Source: JAUIET01 sp964352475 (lineage in GTDB: Bacteria > Pseudomonadota > Gammaproteobacteria > Pseudomonadales > JAUIET01). From it: 64,000 nt of DNA. The stretch spans positions 62,001 through 126,000 of the forward strand of contig CAYGSL010000005.1 in the NCBI GenBank assembly GCA_964352475.1, in the 5' to 3' direction. Below, one piece after another: positions 36,952 to 45,790 of this stretch. The translations under genes were made by a program, and so were the position numbers. Each line of letters begins with the position of its first letter. The first letter of the stretch is position 1. Below the pieces are notes generated by a model that searched no databases, had not been told where the DNA came from, and saw only the letters and a list, made by a program, of their open reading frames with translations.

Positions 36952-37038
36952 GGTATGTCCCGAGAGGCAGGAAGCCGGCAGGGACTCCGCACTAGCAGCA
37001 TCGACACAAGCTTAATCGAAACTGAGAACTGGAAGATA
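36952..37038. repeat. Tandem repeat, copy 1 (period 93 bp)
   Basis: About 85% identical by eye to copy 2, beginning at GGTATG. A 25-bp core (36959-36983, CCCGAGAGGCAGGAAGCCGG and on) is unchanged in both. It is followed by a 6-nt linker. No ORF is maintained between copies. The rest of the 565-bp gene-free stretch (37133-37218) shows nothing. Confidence 0.85.
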
Positions 37039-37044
37039 CCACCA

Positions 37045-37132
37045 GGTATGCCCCGAGAGGCAGGAAGCCGGCAGGGGCCTCAGCACTAGCAACAACTACC
37101 CAAGCTTAATCAAAACTGAAAACGCGCAGATA
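37045..37132. repeat. Tandem repeat, copy 2 (period 93 bp)
   Basis: Second unit of the duplication, with the same 25-bp core at 37052-37076 and a shared CAAGCTTAAT near 37101. It lies 87 bp past the pilZ stop codon, on the 3' side of that minus-strand operon. Confidence 0.85.
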
Positions 37133-37218
37133 AGAAGTATGCGCTGGCCTCCTAGCGACCACCAAAAACCAAACTTAGAAAAACCAAACGCCCAAGGAAG
37201 AACCCCCGGGACGAAACG

Positions 37219-37569
37219 CTACATAGTATGAGTAGGCCGATCAGAGTCCAAAGACCCCGCCAGATACGTTTCGATCTTCTTACTCGCCGTATCATCCATA
37301 TTACTAAACTGCACACCTATGCCCGCCGCCCGGTTACCCTGCGCGCCTTTAGGCGTTAGCCAAACTACCTTTCCGGCCACCGGAATTTTCTCCACTTCTT
37401 CCATAAGGTTCAGAAGCATGAAAACCTCATCACCCAGTGAATAGGTTTTTCCGGTCGGAATAAACAAGCCACCGTTTTCCAGAAAAGGCATATAAGCTGC
37501 ATACAAAACAGCTTTGTCTTTGATGGTCAGTGACAATATTCCGTTACTGGCTCCGGGTCTGGCACTCAT
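37219..37569 (-). CDS. pilZ: PilZ domain protein (type IV pilus assembly)
   Basis: A 116-residue single-domain PilZ protein. The start GILSLTIKDKAVLYAAYMPF and middle GGLFIPTGKTYSLGDEVFML, then VAGKVVWLTPKGAQGNRAAGIGVQF, match Pseudomonas/Xanthomonas PilZ, needed for pilus biogenesis. The N-terminal RxxxR and (D/N)xSxxG residues that bind cyclic-di-GMP are absent, as in the founding PilZ. Its place after holB is the conserved one, although tatD, which usually follows, is missing here and a repeat region follows instead. No other pilus genes are in the window. Confidence 0.9.
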   Translation of the reverse strand: MSARPGASNGILSLTIKDKAVLYAAYMPFLENGGLFIPTGKTYSLGDEVFMLLNLMEEVEKIPVAGKVVWLTPKGAQGNRAAGIGVQFSNMDDTASKKIETYLAGSLDSDRPTHTM

Positions 37570-37602
37570 GGTAGATCTCGAATAAAAGCTCTGTTTATTT
37601 TC

Positions 37603-37618
37603 TACGCCGCGCGGCGTA
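37603..37618. promoter_or_regulatory. 16-bp perfect palindrome between holB and pilZ
   Basis: TACGCCGCGCGGCGTA, a self-complementary GC-rich sequence in the 102-bp interval. It may fold in the holB-pilZ mRNA or bind a dimeric protein; nothing identifies it further. Confidence 0.35.
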
Positions 37619-37671
37619 ATGCTTGCACCTTCAAATACGGGTGCCGATCTGCAAAGAATAGCTCAAAGAAT

Positions 37672-38664
37672 TCAGTCTTGCTGCGTGCAAAGTGCCAGTC
37701 GCAGAAATAGGTCTTCAAGTGCTAGCTGGTCGTTTAAATGGCTGCCAGCGTGCAGAATTTTGAGCGAATTTTGCACAAATTGCGCATGCTCAAGCAGCTT
37801 CCTGGTATTCCAAGACCCGTCCAGCAGCGGTGAATGTGCCTCTTTTTGATGAGAACAACCGAGTTGATTAGCCACAATAGAACTCACTAGACGCAAATAC
37901 ACTTCTAGGAATGGCTTCAGATCATAGGCCAGCAGAGGCTTGGTTAACTGTACAACCCCGGTCTTTCCCTCAACGGCTGCGTGCATGGCGGCGGAAATGG
38001 TCTGATGCATATCGAGCAACTGTTGGCCTTTCTCCAGTGCCAGTAGTGGCTGACCGTTGCAGATTTGCAAATACTGTTCCGTCAGCCTCACATCGTGAAT
38101 TTCATTCTGCAACCATTTTTCAGCCTGCTGTTTATCAGGTGTTGATACACGCAACACCTGGCAACGAGATCGAATGGTTGCCGGTAAACGTCCAGGGTTG
38201 GCACTGCTCAACACAAATTGGGTGCTGGATGGCGGTTCTTCTAAACACTTCAACAGCGCATTCGCCGCATTGCGATTCATAAGATCAGCTGGCCAGACCA
38301 CGACGATTTTTGTAGGTGATATCTGTGCTGTTTTATAAGCGAATTCAAGCAGGCTTCTTACCTGATCAATGCTGATCACCTGCTTACCCTCTTCTGGCGT
38401 CAGGTGCCGGAAGTCAGGATGATTTCCAGCCACCCACAACTTGCAGGAATGACAGTTGCCGCATGCCGATTCATGCTCAGTACACAATATTGATTGAGCG
38501 AAGGCCAAGGCTAGGCGATGCTTGCCTATGCCAGGTGAACCAGAGAGTAACAAGGCATGTGGTAGTTGGTTATCGGTGCGCAGTTGGCGTAAGTGCGCAT
38601 AGTCTTTATCAAGCCAAGGCGGTGCTCCAGGCACAGTAGTTTGACTTTCTGCAGCAACACTCAT
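37672..38664 (-). CDS. holB: DNA polymerase III delta-prime subunit
   Basis: The stator of the clamp loader that places the beta clamp on DNA. 330 residues: P-loop-like LLLSGSPGIGKHRLALAFA, C4 zinc module (CTEHESACGNCHSCKLW), AAA+ segment IVVVWPADLMNRNAANALLK and the SRC motif (TIRSRCQVL). Its start follows the tmk stop by 2 nt. Normal length for the family. Confidence 0.95.
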   Translation of the reverse strand: MSVAAESQTTVPGAPPWLDKDYAHLRQLRTDNQLPHALLLSGSPGIGKHRLALAFAQSILCTEHESACGNCHSCKLWVAGNHPDFRHLTPEEGKQVISIDQVRSLLEFAYKTAQISPTKIVVVWPADLMNRNAANALLKCLEEPPSSTQFVLSSANPGRLPATIRSRCQVLRVSTPDKQQAEKWLQNEIHDVRLTEQYLQICNGQPLLALEKGQQLLDMHQTISAAMHAAVEGKTGVVQLTKPLLAYDLKPFLEVYLRLVSSIVANQLGCSHQKEAHSPLLDGSWNTRKLLEHAQFVQNSLKILHAGSHLNDQLALEDLFLRLALCTQQD

Positions 38665-38666
38665 AG

Positions 38667-39305
38667 TCAGGTGCCTCCAAGATCAAAAACATCCTGCAGC
38701 GAATCAGCGAGAGTCTCTTGCACATCCAGTAATGGCAAACCAGCGTCGATTACAAGGAATCTTTCTGGAAACTGTTTAGCGCGCCGCAGGTAGCTTGCTC
38801 TCACTAAATCGAAAAAGCGCGAAGACTCAATTTCAAATCGATCGAGTTCCGCTCGTGCTCGCGCACGTTGCATTCCAATCTCTGGATCAATGTCCAGCAA
38901 AACAGTCAGGTCTGGCTGCAAACTTTGTTGGACCAAATTTTCCAGTAGCTTTATATGCTCAATATTGAGACCGCGGCCGCCGCCCTGATAAGCATAGGTG
39001 GCGTCCGTGAAACGGTCGCACAATACCCACTGCCCCGCTGCCAGAGCAGGTTTGATTACTTCAGCGAGGTGCTGGGCGCGCGCTGCAAATACCAAAAGCA
39101 ATTCAGCCGTCGCGTCCATGGGTTCATCTGACTTGGCGAGCAAAATTTCTCGAATAGCTTCAGCCAGTGGCGTACCTCCGGGTTCCCTGGTGGTTATCAG
39201 ATCGATAGAGCGTTGTTCAAAAAAATTCTGTATGAATTCTATATTGGTTGTTTTACCAACGCCCTCACCGCCCTCTACCGTTATAAATTTGCCTGGATGA
39301 ATCAT
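38667..39305 (-). CDS. tmk: Thymidylate kinase
   Basis: It phosphorylates dTMP to dTDP. 212 residues: P-loop FITVEGGEGVGKTTNIEFI, the DRY-like WVLCDRFTDATYAYQGGGRG, and the LID segment RARARAELDRFE. ATG 39305 is preferred over GTG 39323 because the extra six residues are not part of the fold and a G-run precedes the ATG. It follows mltG by about 36 bp in the fab-linked operon. Confidence 0.95.
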   Translation of the reverse strand: MIHPGKFITVEGGEGVGKTTNIEFIQNFFEQRSIDLITTREPGGTPLAEAIREILLAKSDEPMDATAELLLVFAARAQHLAEVIKPALAAGQWVLCDRFTDATYAYQGGGRGLNIEHIKLLENLVQQSLQPDLTVLLDIDPEIGMQRARARAELDRFEIESSRFFDLVRASYLRRAKQFPERFLVIDAGLPLLDVQETLADSLQDVFDLGGT

Positions 39306-39341
39306 GCGGCTAAACCCCGGCACCCACCGCGAAGAGTGCTT

Positions 39342-40376
39342 TCATGGCGACGAGCGATAATCTTTTCTGCGTTTGAGCTGGTACTCTCGCACGGCTTTCT
39401 CGTGCTCTTCAAGCGTTTTGGAAAAATAGTGACTGCCGTCGCCCTTGGCAACAAAGAATAAGGTCTCACCGTCAGCAGGGTGTAATGCGGCATGTATCGC
39501 TGCACGCCCTGGTAAGGCAATAGGCGATGGCGGCAATCCGGCCCGGGTGTACGTGTTATAGGGAGTATCTTCACGTAAGTGTCGATAGCGAATATTGCCG
39601 TCGAAATCCGGACCCAACCCATAAATCACGGTAGGGTCAGTTTGTAAGCGCATTCGCTTGTTCAAACGCCGCACAAATACACCGGCAATTTCTGCTCGTT
39701 CGCTGGCTCGCCCGGTTTCCTTCTCCACTATTGATGCCATGATCAGGGCCTCATAGGCCGTTTCATAAGGCAGATTATCTGCTCTCTGGCGCCATTCACT
39801 GGTCAACACCTCCTGCATACGTGCGTAGCCTGCTTTCAATAGACTAATGTCGGTGGTTCCTTGCGCGAACAACATTGTATCCGGGTAGAACCAGCCCTCC
39901 AGTGCCATTTCCGGGTCCAGATCCAAAGCTTGCTTAAGTGCGTCATCGGACCAGTCTGTTAGCGTTTGTTCAACCGCTGAATGGGCTCGCAATATCTCCA
40001 ACATATCGGCGTATCGAGAGCCCTCTATTACTCTGAGCTGTCGAAGTTCAACATCACCGTCAACGAGCTTATCTAAAAGCTGTACCGGCGATAGACCGGC
40101 TTCTAATCGATAACTCCCTGCCTGAATCCGGGTCGCCAGCCCCTTGTAGCGAGCATAAGCCAACCACACCTTGGGGTAGCGCAACCACTGCTCACTCGAC
40201 AATTGCGCCGCCAGCTTACCCAGGGTCTGCCCACTTTGAATCGTTATTTCAAGTTGTTCCTGATTGTTTTCACTCAGCGGCCCCTCGTGCAGCCATTGCC
40301 AGGCCAGATAAGTAACTGCAGATGCTGCCAGAGCAGCAAGCACGGCAACTGCGAATAAACCTTTCACCCATTTCAT
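39342..40376 (-). CDS. mltG: Endolytic murein transglycosylase MltG
   Basis: An inner-membrane enzyme that cleaves nascent glycan strands and ends their elongation. 344 residues: transmembrane helix about 8-27, a LysM-like segment (ITIQSGQTLGKLAAQL), and the YceG catalytic domain with Glu in MASIVEKETGRASERAEIAG followed by LQTDPTVIYGLG and YNTYTRAGLPPSPIALPG. Its ATG overlaps the pabC stop by 4 nt (ATGA). Confidence 0.95.
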   Translation of the reverse strand: MKWVKGLFAVAVLAALAASAVTYLAWQWLHEGPLSENNQEQLEITIQSGQTLGKLAAQLSSEQWLRYPKVWLAYARYKGLATRIQAGSYRLEAGLSPVQLLDKLVDGDVELRQLRVIEGSRYADMLEILRAHSAVEQTLTDWSDDALKQALDLDPEMALEGWFYPDTMLFAQGTTDISLLKAGYARMQEVLTSEWRQRADNLPYETAYEALIMASIVEKETGRASERAEIAGVFVRRLNKRMRLQTDPTVIYGLGPDFDGNIRYRHLREDTPYNTYTRAGLPPSPIALPGRAAIHAALHPADGETLFFVAKGDGSHYFSKTLEEHEKAVREYQLKRRKDYRSSP

Positions 40377-41224
40377 TGCTGATGCACCGCAGAATACTCA
40401 CGCTGGCGAATAGCGGCGAGAATATCTCGAGTTACTGGCCCTGGCACCCAGGAAAATTCCTCACACTGCTTCACAGCAAGCACCCCAATCAAGCAGTTAG
40501 AAATAAACATTTCGTCCGCTGAGTGCAAATCATCCCGCAATACAGGCTGTTGCTTTACAAGCAGTCCCAGCTCAGGAGCTATCTGATCAATAATAACTCC
40601 CCGCATAACACCACTAACACCGCTACTGTCCAGTCTTGGTGTTGTAAGAACAGAATCGTTCACAAGGAACACATTACTCATTGTACCTTCTACGATGCAT
40701 TCTTCAGAGTCAAACATCAGCCCCTCAAAAACATGTTCATCTTGCCACTCTGCACGCGCCAGAATCTGCTCTAATCGATTCAGATGTTTTACGCCGGCCA
40801 ACCTTGTGTTTGATGATAGCCGCATTGAGCAGAAACGCAGAGTAACGCCAGCCTGCCTCTTTGATTCTTCAACATCGGCGTAAGGCGAGCAGCCAATCAC
40901 AATCGTTGCTTGCATGGACGCAGAGCGCGCGTACCCACTGGCCGGCGCACCACGAGTGACTATTATTTTTAGTCTAGCGAGCGGAGGAAGATCAATTTCG
41001 CGCAAATATTTAGAAAGATGGCGATCAATCAATTCAATAGATGCGGGTATTTGCAGCGTCTTAAGACCGCTTTGCAATCTACGCATGTGCTGAGCACGAT
41101 TAATGGCTACTTGATTATTTACCCGCAGGGTTTCAAACAGACCATCGCCGTAATGCAATCCGCGATCTTCAATAGATACTGATTGCTGCCACTCACCATT
41201 GAGCATCCATGGCAAGGAGCCCAT
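40373..41224 (-). CDS. pabC: Aminodeoxychorismate lyase
   Basis: A PLP enzyme of fold type IV that makes p-aminobenzoate for folate. 283 residues: DRGLHYGDGLFETLRV at the N-terminus, the PLP Lys in RLAGVKHLNRLEQIL, SEECIVEGTMSNVFLV and the phosphate-binding SGVSGVMRGVIID. Located between fabF and mltG, the conserved place. D-amino-acid and branched-chain transaminases share the fold, but context favours PabC. Confidence 0.92.
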   Translation of the reverse strand: MGSLPWMLNGEWQQSVSIEDRGLHYGDGLFETLRVNNQVAINRAQHMRRLQSGLKTLQIPASIELIDRHLSKYLREIDLPPLARLKIIVTRGAPASGYARSASMQATIVIGCSPYADVEESKRQAGVTLRFCSMRLSSNTRLAGVKHLNRLEQILARAEWQDEHVFEGLMFDSEECIVEGTMSNVFLVNDSVLTTPRLDSSGVSGVMRGVIIDQIAPELGLLVKQQPVLRDDLHSADEMFISNCLIGVLAVKQCEEFSWVPGPVTRDILAAIRQREYSAVHQQ

Positions 41225-41252
41225 TGCGTTTACGCCCGGACCTTAGGAAAAA

Positions 41253-42494
41253 TCAAGGTGCTTTTCGAAACACCAGGCTGCCGTTAGTACCACCAAATCC
41301 AAACGAATTGGAAACAGCAACATCGATGTTCTTTTCTCTGGCCGTTAGCGGCACAAAGTCCAGGTCACATTGCTCATCAGGCGTATCAAGATTGATGGTG
41401 GGTGGCAATATTGAATCGCGCAGCGCGAGCACCGTAAAAATAGCTTCAACCGAACCAGCCGCACCCAATAAGTGTCCAATCATGGACTTGGTGGAACTGA
41501 CCGCCACACTTTTTGCAGCATCACCCAATACAGATTTGACTGCTAGACATTCGGCAACGTCACCTGCGGGCGTTGAGGTACCATGCGCATTTATATAACC
41601 AACATCAATCGGGTTAACACCTGCGTTATTGATCGCATTGCGCATTGACGCGGCAGCACCGGACCCGTCTTCCGGTGGTGAGGTCATATGATAGGCATCG
41701 CCGCTCATGCCAAAACCAATTAACTCCGCGTAGATGTTGGCACCGCGTTTTTTCGCGTGCTCGTATTCCTCCAGCAGCATCACGCCCGCGCCATCTCCTA
41801 ACACAAAGCCATCGCGGTCTTTATCCCAGGGACGACTGGCCTGCTCAGGAGAATCATTACGGGTGGAAAGTGCGCGAGCTGCAGCAAAACCGCCAAGCCC
41901 TACGGGCGTGGTGGCCATTTCAGCGCCACCTACCAGCATTGCATCCACTTCTCCCCATTGAATAAGCCTGGCGCCCATGCCTATGTTGTGAGTACCTGTT
42001 GTACATGCGGTCACTATCGCCAGGTTTGGGCCAGTGAAGCCGTAGCGGATCGACAGATTGCCAGCAATCATATTGGTGATTGAGCCTGGCACAAAAAACG
42101 GCGAAATCTTCCGCGGCCCAGTGCTTTGCACAATGCCATGGGTCTTTTCTATTGATGTAACTCCGCCAATTCCGCTACCAATCGCTGAGCCTACCCTGTG
42201 CGCATTGGCTTCGGAAATCTGCAAGCCTGAATCATCCATGGCCTGGATACCAGCTACCATGCCGTATTGAATAAAGGGGTCCATCTTGCGCGCCTCTTTA
42301 GGCGCCAGATAACCCTCGATATCAAAATTCTTAACTGACGCTGCAAAACGCGTGGAAAACGCAGACGCGTCGAAAAACTCAATGGGTGCCACCCCGCTGC
42401 AGCCTTCAACAATACCCTGCCATGATTCCGCCACAGTGTTTGCCAGTGGCGATACCATGCCCATGCCGGTTACTACTACGCGCTTTCCTTCCAC
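41253..42494 (-). CDS. fabF: 3-oxoacyl-ACP synthase II
   Basis: It elongates acyl-ACP by decarboxylative condensation with malonyl-ACP and sets membrane fluidity. The Cys-His-His triad is visible: AIVTACTTGTHNIG, INAHGTSTPAGDVAE and TKSMIGHLLGAAGSVEA. I choose GTG 42494 (413 residues, the E. coli length), with AAGGGG about 9 nt before it; the longer start at 42515 lacks a binding site. A 10-bp hairpin precedes it, separating it from acpP. Confidence 0.95.
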   Translation of the reverse strand: MEGKRVVVTGMGMVSPLANTVAESWQGIVEGCSGVAPIEFFDASAFSTRFAASVKNFDIEGYLAPKEARKMDPFIQYGMVAGIQAMDDSGLQISEANAHRVGSAIGSGIGGVTSIEKTHGIVQSTGPRKISPFFVPGSITNMIAGNLSIRYGFTGPNLAIVTACTTGTHNIGMGARLIQWGEVDAMLVGGAEMATTPVGLGGFAAARALSTRNDSPEQASRPWDKDRDGFVLGDGAGVMLLEEYEHAKKRGANIYAELIGFGMSGDAYHMTSPPEDGSGAAASMRNAINNAGVNPIDVGYINAHGTSTPAGDVAECLAVKSVLGDAAKSVAVSSTKSMIGHLLGAAGSVEAIFTVLALRDSILPPTINLDTPDEQCDLDFVPLTAREKNIDVAVSNSFGFGGTNGSLVFRKAP

Positions 42495-42516
42495 CTGTCG
42501 TTTCCCCTTAAACACA

Positions 42517-42547
42517 AGAGCCGCTGCCCCGAAAGGACAGCGGCTCT
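42517..42547 (-). terminator. Intercistronic hairpin between acpP and fabF
   Basis: A perfect 10-bp stem AGAGCCGCTG / CAGCGGCTCT with an 11-nt loop, 18 bp past the acpP stop. On the minus strand it is followed by TTGTGTTT, a poor T run, so it may be a partial terminator or a 3'-end stabiliser that raises acpP mRNA over fabF. Confidence 0.6.
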
Positions 42548-42564
42548 ATCAAGTCAACGTGCGA

Positions 42565-42798
42565 TTATGTGTGCGAACTGATGTAGTCCACCGCGAGTTG
42601 CACTGTAGTGATTGTTTCTGCTTCTTCATCTGGAATTTCGGTTTCGAATTCCTCCTCAAGCGCCATTACCAGCTCCACAGTGTCCAGTGAATCGGCACCC
42701 AGATCTTCAACGAAAGATGCCGAGTTTTGGATTTCTTCTTCTTTTACGCCCAGCTGTTCGCTAACTATCTTTTTGACGCGTTGTTCAATGCTGCTCAT
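42565..42798 (-). CDS. acpP: Acyl carrier protein
   Basis: A 77-residue carrier of acyl intermediates. The phosphopantetheine Ser is in LGADSLDTVELVMALEEEF. Very acidic, normal length. It is separated from fabG by 220 bp, enough for its own promoter, and from fabF by a stable hairpin, consistent with the high ACP levels cells need. Confidence 0.98.
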   Translation of the reverse strand: MSSIEQRVKKIVSEQLGVKEEEIQNSASFVEDLGADSLDTVELVMALEEEFETEIPDEEAETITTVQLAVDYISSHT

Positions 42799-42925
42799 GT
42801 TTTCAAAGGCTCCTGTGCCTGCTGCGTGGTGTTAAATAAATTAACATTTTCTCAGTCTCGCCAATGATGTGTGCCGATATTGCGGATCGCAATTCATTCA
42901 GACCGATGGCGGTGCTGAAGGGCGC

Positions 42926-42954
42926 ATTTTACAACAAAAACAGAGACTTGAAAG
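42926..42954 (-). promoter_or_regulatory. Candidate promoter of acpP
   Basis: On the minus strand CTTTCA (42949-42954), a 17-nt spacer and TAAAAT (42926-42931), preceded by a very AT-rich tract (42960-43010) resembling an UP element. Confidence 0.4.
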
Positions 42955-43018
42955 TAATGTCAGAATGATAAATACACAATATCTTAAAATATATTAAAAT
43001 CAATAGCTTAAGTAGCAC

Positions 43019-43753
43019 TCAAGCCATGTACATGCCGCCATTGACGTGCAAGGTTTCGCCACTTATGTAGGCTCCACCGTCGCTAGCCAGGAATGCGACC
43101 ACAGCGGCCACTTCCTCAGCAGAGCCTAATCTCGCCAGTGGAATTTGCGTCAGCAAGGCTTCTCGTTGAGCCTCTGGTAGCTCGCGAGTCATGTCCGTAT
43201 CAATGAACCCGGGTGCCACAGTGTTGACTGTAATGTTTCGTGAACCCACTTCTCTAGCCAGTGACCGCGCAAAACCAGCTACCGCCGCTTTACTCGCCGC
43301 ATAGTTACTTTGGCCAGCGTTACCCATGGAACCCACCACAGAGGAAATATTGATTATTCGACCACTTCGGGCTCTTGTCATGCCTTTCAGAAATGCCTTA
43401 CTCAACTTGAAAACGGCACTGAGGTTGGTAGCGATAACGTCATCCCACTCGTCTTGCTTCATGCGAAGCAACAGATTGTCACGAGTAATTCCAGCATTGT
43501 TGACCAGTACAGCGGGTGTGCCAATTTCAGCTACCGCACTCAGAAAAGCGGTCAACGACTCAGCATCGGCCACGTCCAACTGCAATCCCTGGCCTTCCAG
43601 CCCCTCTTCCTTAAGATATTCGCTGATCTTGTCTGCACCGGCAGTAGAGGTTGCTGTGCCAATTATAAAATGGTGTTCACCGAGTGCTTGTGCAATGGCT
43701 TTACCGATGCCGCGGCTGGCGCCAGTCACAACAGCTATGGGTTTTTCGCTCAT
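43019..43753 (-). CDS. fabG: 3-oxoacyl-ACP reductase
   Basis: An NADPH-dependent short-chain dehydrogenase of the fatty acid cycle. 244 residues: VVTGASRGIGKAIAQAL, LVNNAGITRDNLLLRM, IINISSVVGSMGNAG and the active-site YAASKAAVAGF. Ends GETLHVNGGMYMA as FabG proteins do. 37 bp after fabD. Confidence 0.96.
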   Translation of the reverse strand: MSEKPIAVVTGASRGIGKAIAQALGEHHFIIGTATSTAGADKISEYLKEEGLEGQGLQLDVADAESLTAFLSAVAEIGTPAVLVNNAGITRDNLLLRMKQDEWDDVIATNLSAVFKLSKAFLKGMTRARSGRIINISSVVGSMGNAGQSNYAASKAAVAGFARSLAREVGSRNITVNTVAPGFIDTDMTRELPEAQREALLTQIPLARLGSAEEVAAVVAFLASDGGAYISGETLHVNGGMYMA

Positions 43754-43790
43754 AGTAAATCTCTTTTATCTTTGCTATTCAACGCGGGCT

Positions 43791-44735
43791 TCAGGCGCCC
43801 AAGGCTTGATTAAGCTTGTCAAAATCTTCTGATAACTGCAGATTCGAACTTGTTAGGGTTTTGTCAATCCGTCGACCCAGTCCGGAGAGTACTTTACCAG
43901 GACCACATTCAACCAGATGTTCAGCACCATTTTCTGTTAACGCAGATACGCACGCTACCCAAGGTACAGGGCTGCTGATCTGCTCTACCAATATTTGTCG
44001 GATCGCATCAGCGTCCTGCTCTGCCTGTGCATGTACATTGTGAATCACCGGCGTTGCAGGTGTCTGAACACTTATTCCTTGCAGAACACTTGCAAGTTGT
44101 TCCCCAGCTGGTTTCATTAGTGAGGTATGGAATGGCGCGCTCACCGGCAGCGGTAACGCCCGTTTCGCACCGGCTTCCTTACAACGTTCTGCCGCTCGCT
44201 GCACGGCCGCCGCGTGCCCTGCAATAACCACCTGGCCGGGAGAATTGTAGTTAACCGCTGCAACAACCTCATCGCCTGCCGCCTGTTCACAAGCCTGATT
44301 AATAAGATCATCCGACAAGCCAATAATGGCTGCCATGGCACCCACACCTACGGGTACCGCGGTCTGCATGAACTGCCCGCGCTGGCGAACCAGGTCAACA
44401 GTCTCGGCAAAAGGCAAGGCGCCAGCACAAACCAGAGCTGAAAATTCGCCCAAACTGTGGCCAGCCATCTGCGCTGGGCGATGTTCGCTTTGCTTAGACC
44501 ACAATCGCCATAAAGCAACGCTGGCGGTAAGTATAAGCGGCTGAGTATTTTCGGTCAGGTTCTGCGTTTCTTCAGGACCCTCCTGTGCAAGCGCCCACAG
44601 ATCAAAGCCGAGTGCGTCGGATGCTTCCGCAAACGTTTGCTGTACCAAAGGCTCTTTGGCGCCCAACTCAGCCAGCATACCGACCGATTGCGAGCCCTGC
44701 CCAGGAAATATAAACGCCAGCGATTCTAATGCCAT
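43791..44735 (-). CDS. fabD: Malonyl-CoA:ACP transacylase
   Basis: It loads malonate onto ACP. 314 residues: AFIFPGQGSQSVGML, nucleophile Ser in MAGHSLGEFSALVCAG, Arg in DLVRQRGQFMQ, and His in SAPFHTSLMKPA. It starts 5 bp after the plsX stop. Confidence 0.96.
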   Translation of the reverse strand: MALESLAFIFPGQGSQSVGMLAELGAKEPLVQQTFAEASDALGFDLWALAQEGPEETQNLTENTQPLILTASVALWRLWSKQSEHRPAQMAGHSLGEFSALVCAGALPFAETVDLVRQRGQFMQTAVPVGVGAMAAIIGLSDDLINQACEQAAGDEVVAAVNYNSPGQVVIAGHAAAVQRAAERCKEAGAKRALPLPVSAPFHTSLMKPAGEQLASVLQGISVQTPATPVIHNVHAQAEQDADAIRQILVEQISSPVPWVACVSALTENGAEHLVECGPGKVLSGLGRRIDKTLTSSNLQLSEDFDKLNQALGA

Positions 44736-44740
44736 AACTA

Positions 44741-45739
44741 TTAAGATCCTTGATTTATCTGAACGTTGCCAATTTGAAAAGTGTGCTTATGTTTGGCAAG
44801 CCAGTTGTCGCTTACCAGATCACATGCGCTGAGCAAGCTATTCACAGTGCCTTTAACATCGGAACCACCGTGGCTCTTGATGATAACGCCATTCAGCCCA
44901 AGAAAAAACGCACCATTGTGCTGTGCTGGGGCAAATTGTGCGATGCTTGCGCGTAGTTGTTCTTTAAGTACTGGATCCACAACGTCGGCAATCGCAGCCT
45001 GCATTTCGCCGATCACGGTTCTGGCGGCCGACTCGGATGCCTTAAGCGCCACGTTCCCAACGAATCCGTCACACACAACAATATCAGCCGTTGCATCAAA
45101 CAATGAATCGGGCTCCAGAAAACCAATGTACTCTAGTTGTTCTGTATTGCTTAGTTGCCGGGCAGCCTCACGCAAGGTGCGTGTGCCTTTATTCGGTTCC
45201 GTACCATTGCTTAACAAAGCAACCTTAGGGCGCCGCAGATCGTGTTGCAGCTTCGCGAGAAGTGCAGCGAGCTGGCCAAATTCATATAGATTCCTGGCTG
45301 TGCATTCGGCATTCGCGCCTAAATCCAATAGATAAGTGTTACCCCGTCTACTTTGAAAAGCCTTGCATATTGCTGGTCTATGAATGCCAGGCAGTGTTCC
45401 CAGTAAACGCAAGCCTGCGACCATCATCGCCGCTGTGCTACCGGCGCTAACGGCCGCGTTAGCAGTGCCGTCTGCTACAGCTTTCACTGACTGAAATAGG
45501 GAACTTTTTCTACCGTGTAACAGGACTTGTTTGCCATCACATATTTCGGGGTTTAAGGTCAGCGCTGCTTTGATCTGGACACGAGAGCGCAAATCACTAG
45601 GTAATATCGATTCCAAAGTTTCCTGGTGACCGAACAGCACCGCGTCAATATCGCCGTGCGAGCGCAGCACTTCTGCGACTGCAGGTACGATGATTTCGGG
45701 ACCAAAGTCCCCGCCCATGGCGTCAATCGCTAGGCGCAT
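44741..45739 (-). CDS. plsX: Phosphate acyltransferase PlsX
   Basis: It converts acyl-ACP to acyl-phosphate for phospholipid synthesis. 332 residues: start MRLAIDAMGGDFGPEIIVPA, then SAGSTAAMMVAGL, LLDLGANAECTA, GTEPNKGTRT, DIVVCDGFVGNVALKASE and KSHGGSDVKG, all family signatures. It is followed directly by fabD, with no fabH between, as in Pseudomonas. Confidence 0.96.
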   Translation of the reverse strand: MRLAIDAMGGDFGPEIIVPAVAEVLRSHGDIDAVLFGHQETLESILPSDLRSRVQIKAALTLNPEICDGKQVLLHGRKSSLFQSVKAVADGTANAAVSAGSTAAMMVAGLRLLGTLPGIHRPAICKAFQSRRGNTYLLDLGANAECTARNLYEFGQLAALLAKLQHDLRRPKVALLSNGTEPNKGTRTLREAARQLSNTEQLEYIGFLEPDSLFDATADIVVCDGFVGNVALKASESAARTVIGEMQAAIADVVDPVLKEQLRASIAQFAPAQHNGAFFLGLNGVIIKSHGGSDVKGTVNSLLSACDLVSDNWLAKHKHTFQIGNVQINQGS

Positions 45740-45790
45740 TAGCCTAAATTAAAGCGCAGAAATATGCCTGGGCTGAACTTTGGAAAGCGG

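Noticed and set aside
36703..37089. 128-codon plus-strand ORF across the repeat region
   Set aside because: The tandem repeats are out of frame with each other (93-bp period keeps frame, but substitutions are not codon-biased), it crosses a strong terminator, and it has no family match.
36952..37132. CRISPR array
   Set aside because: Only two units of about 88 bp with substitutions throughout; no short conserved repeat with unique spacers and no cas genes.
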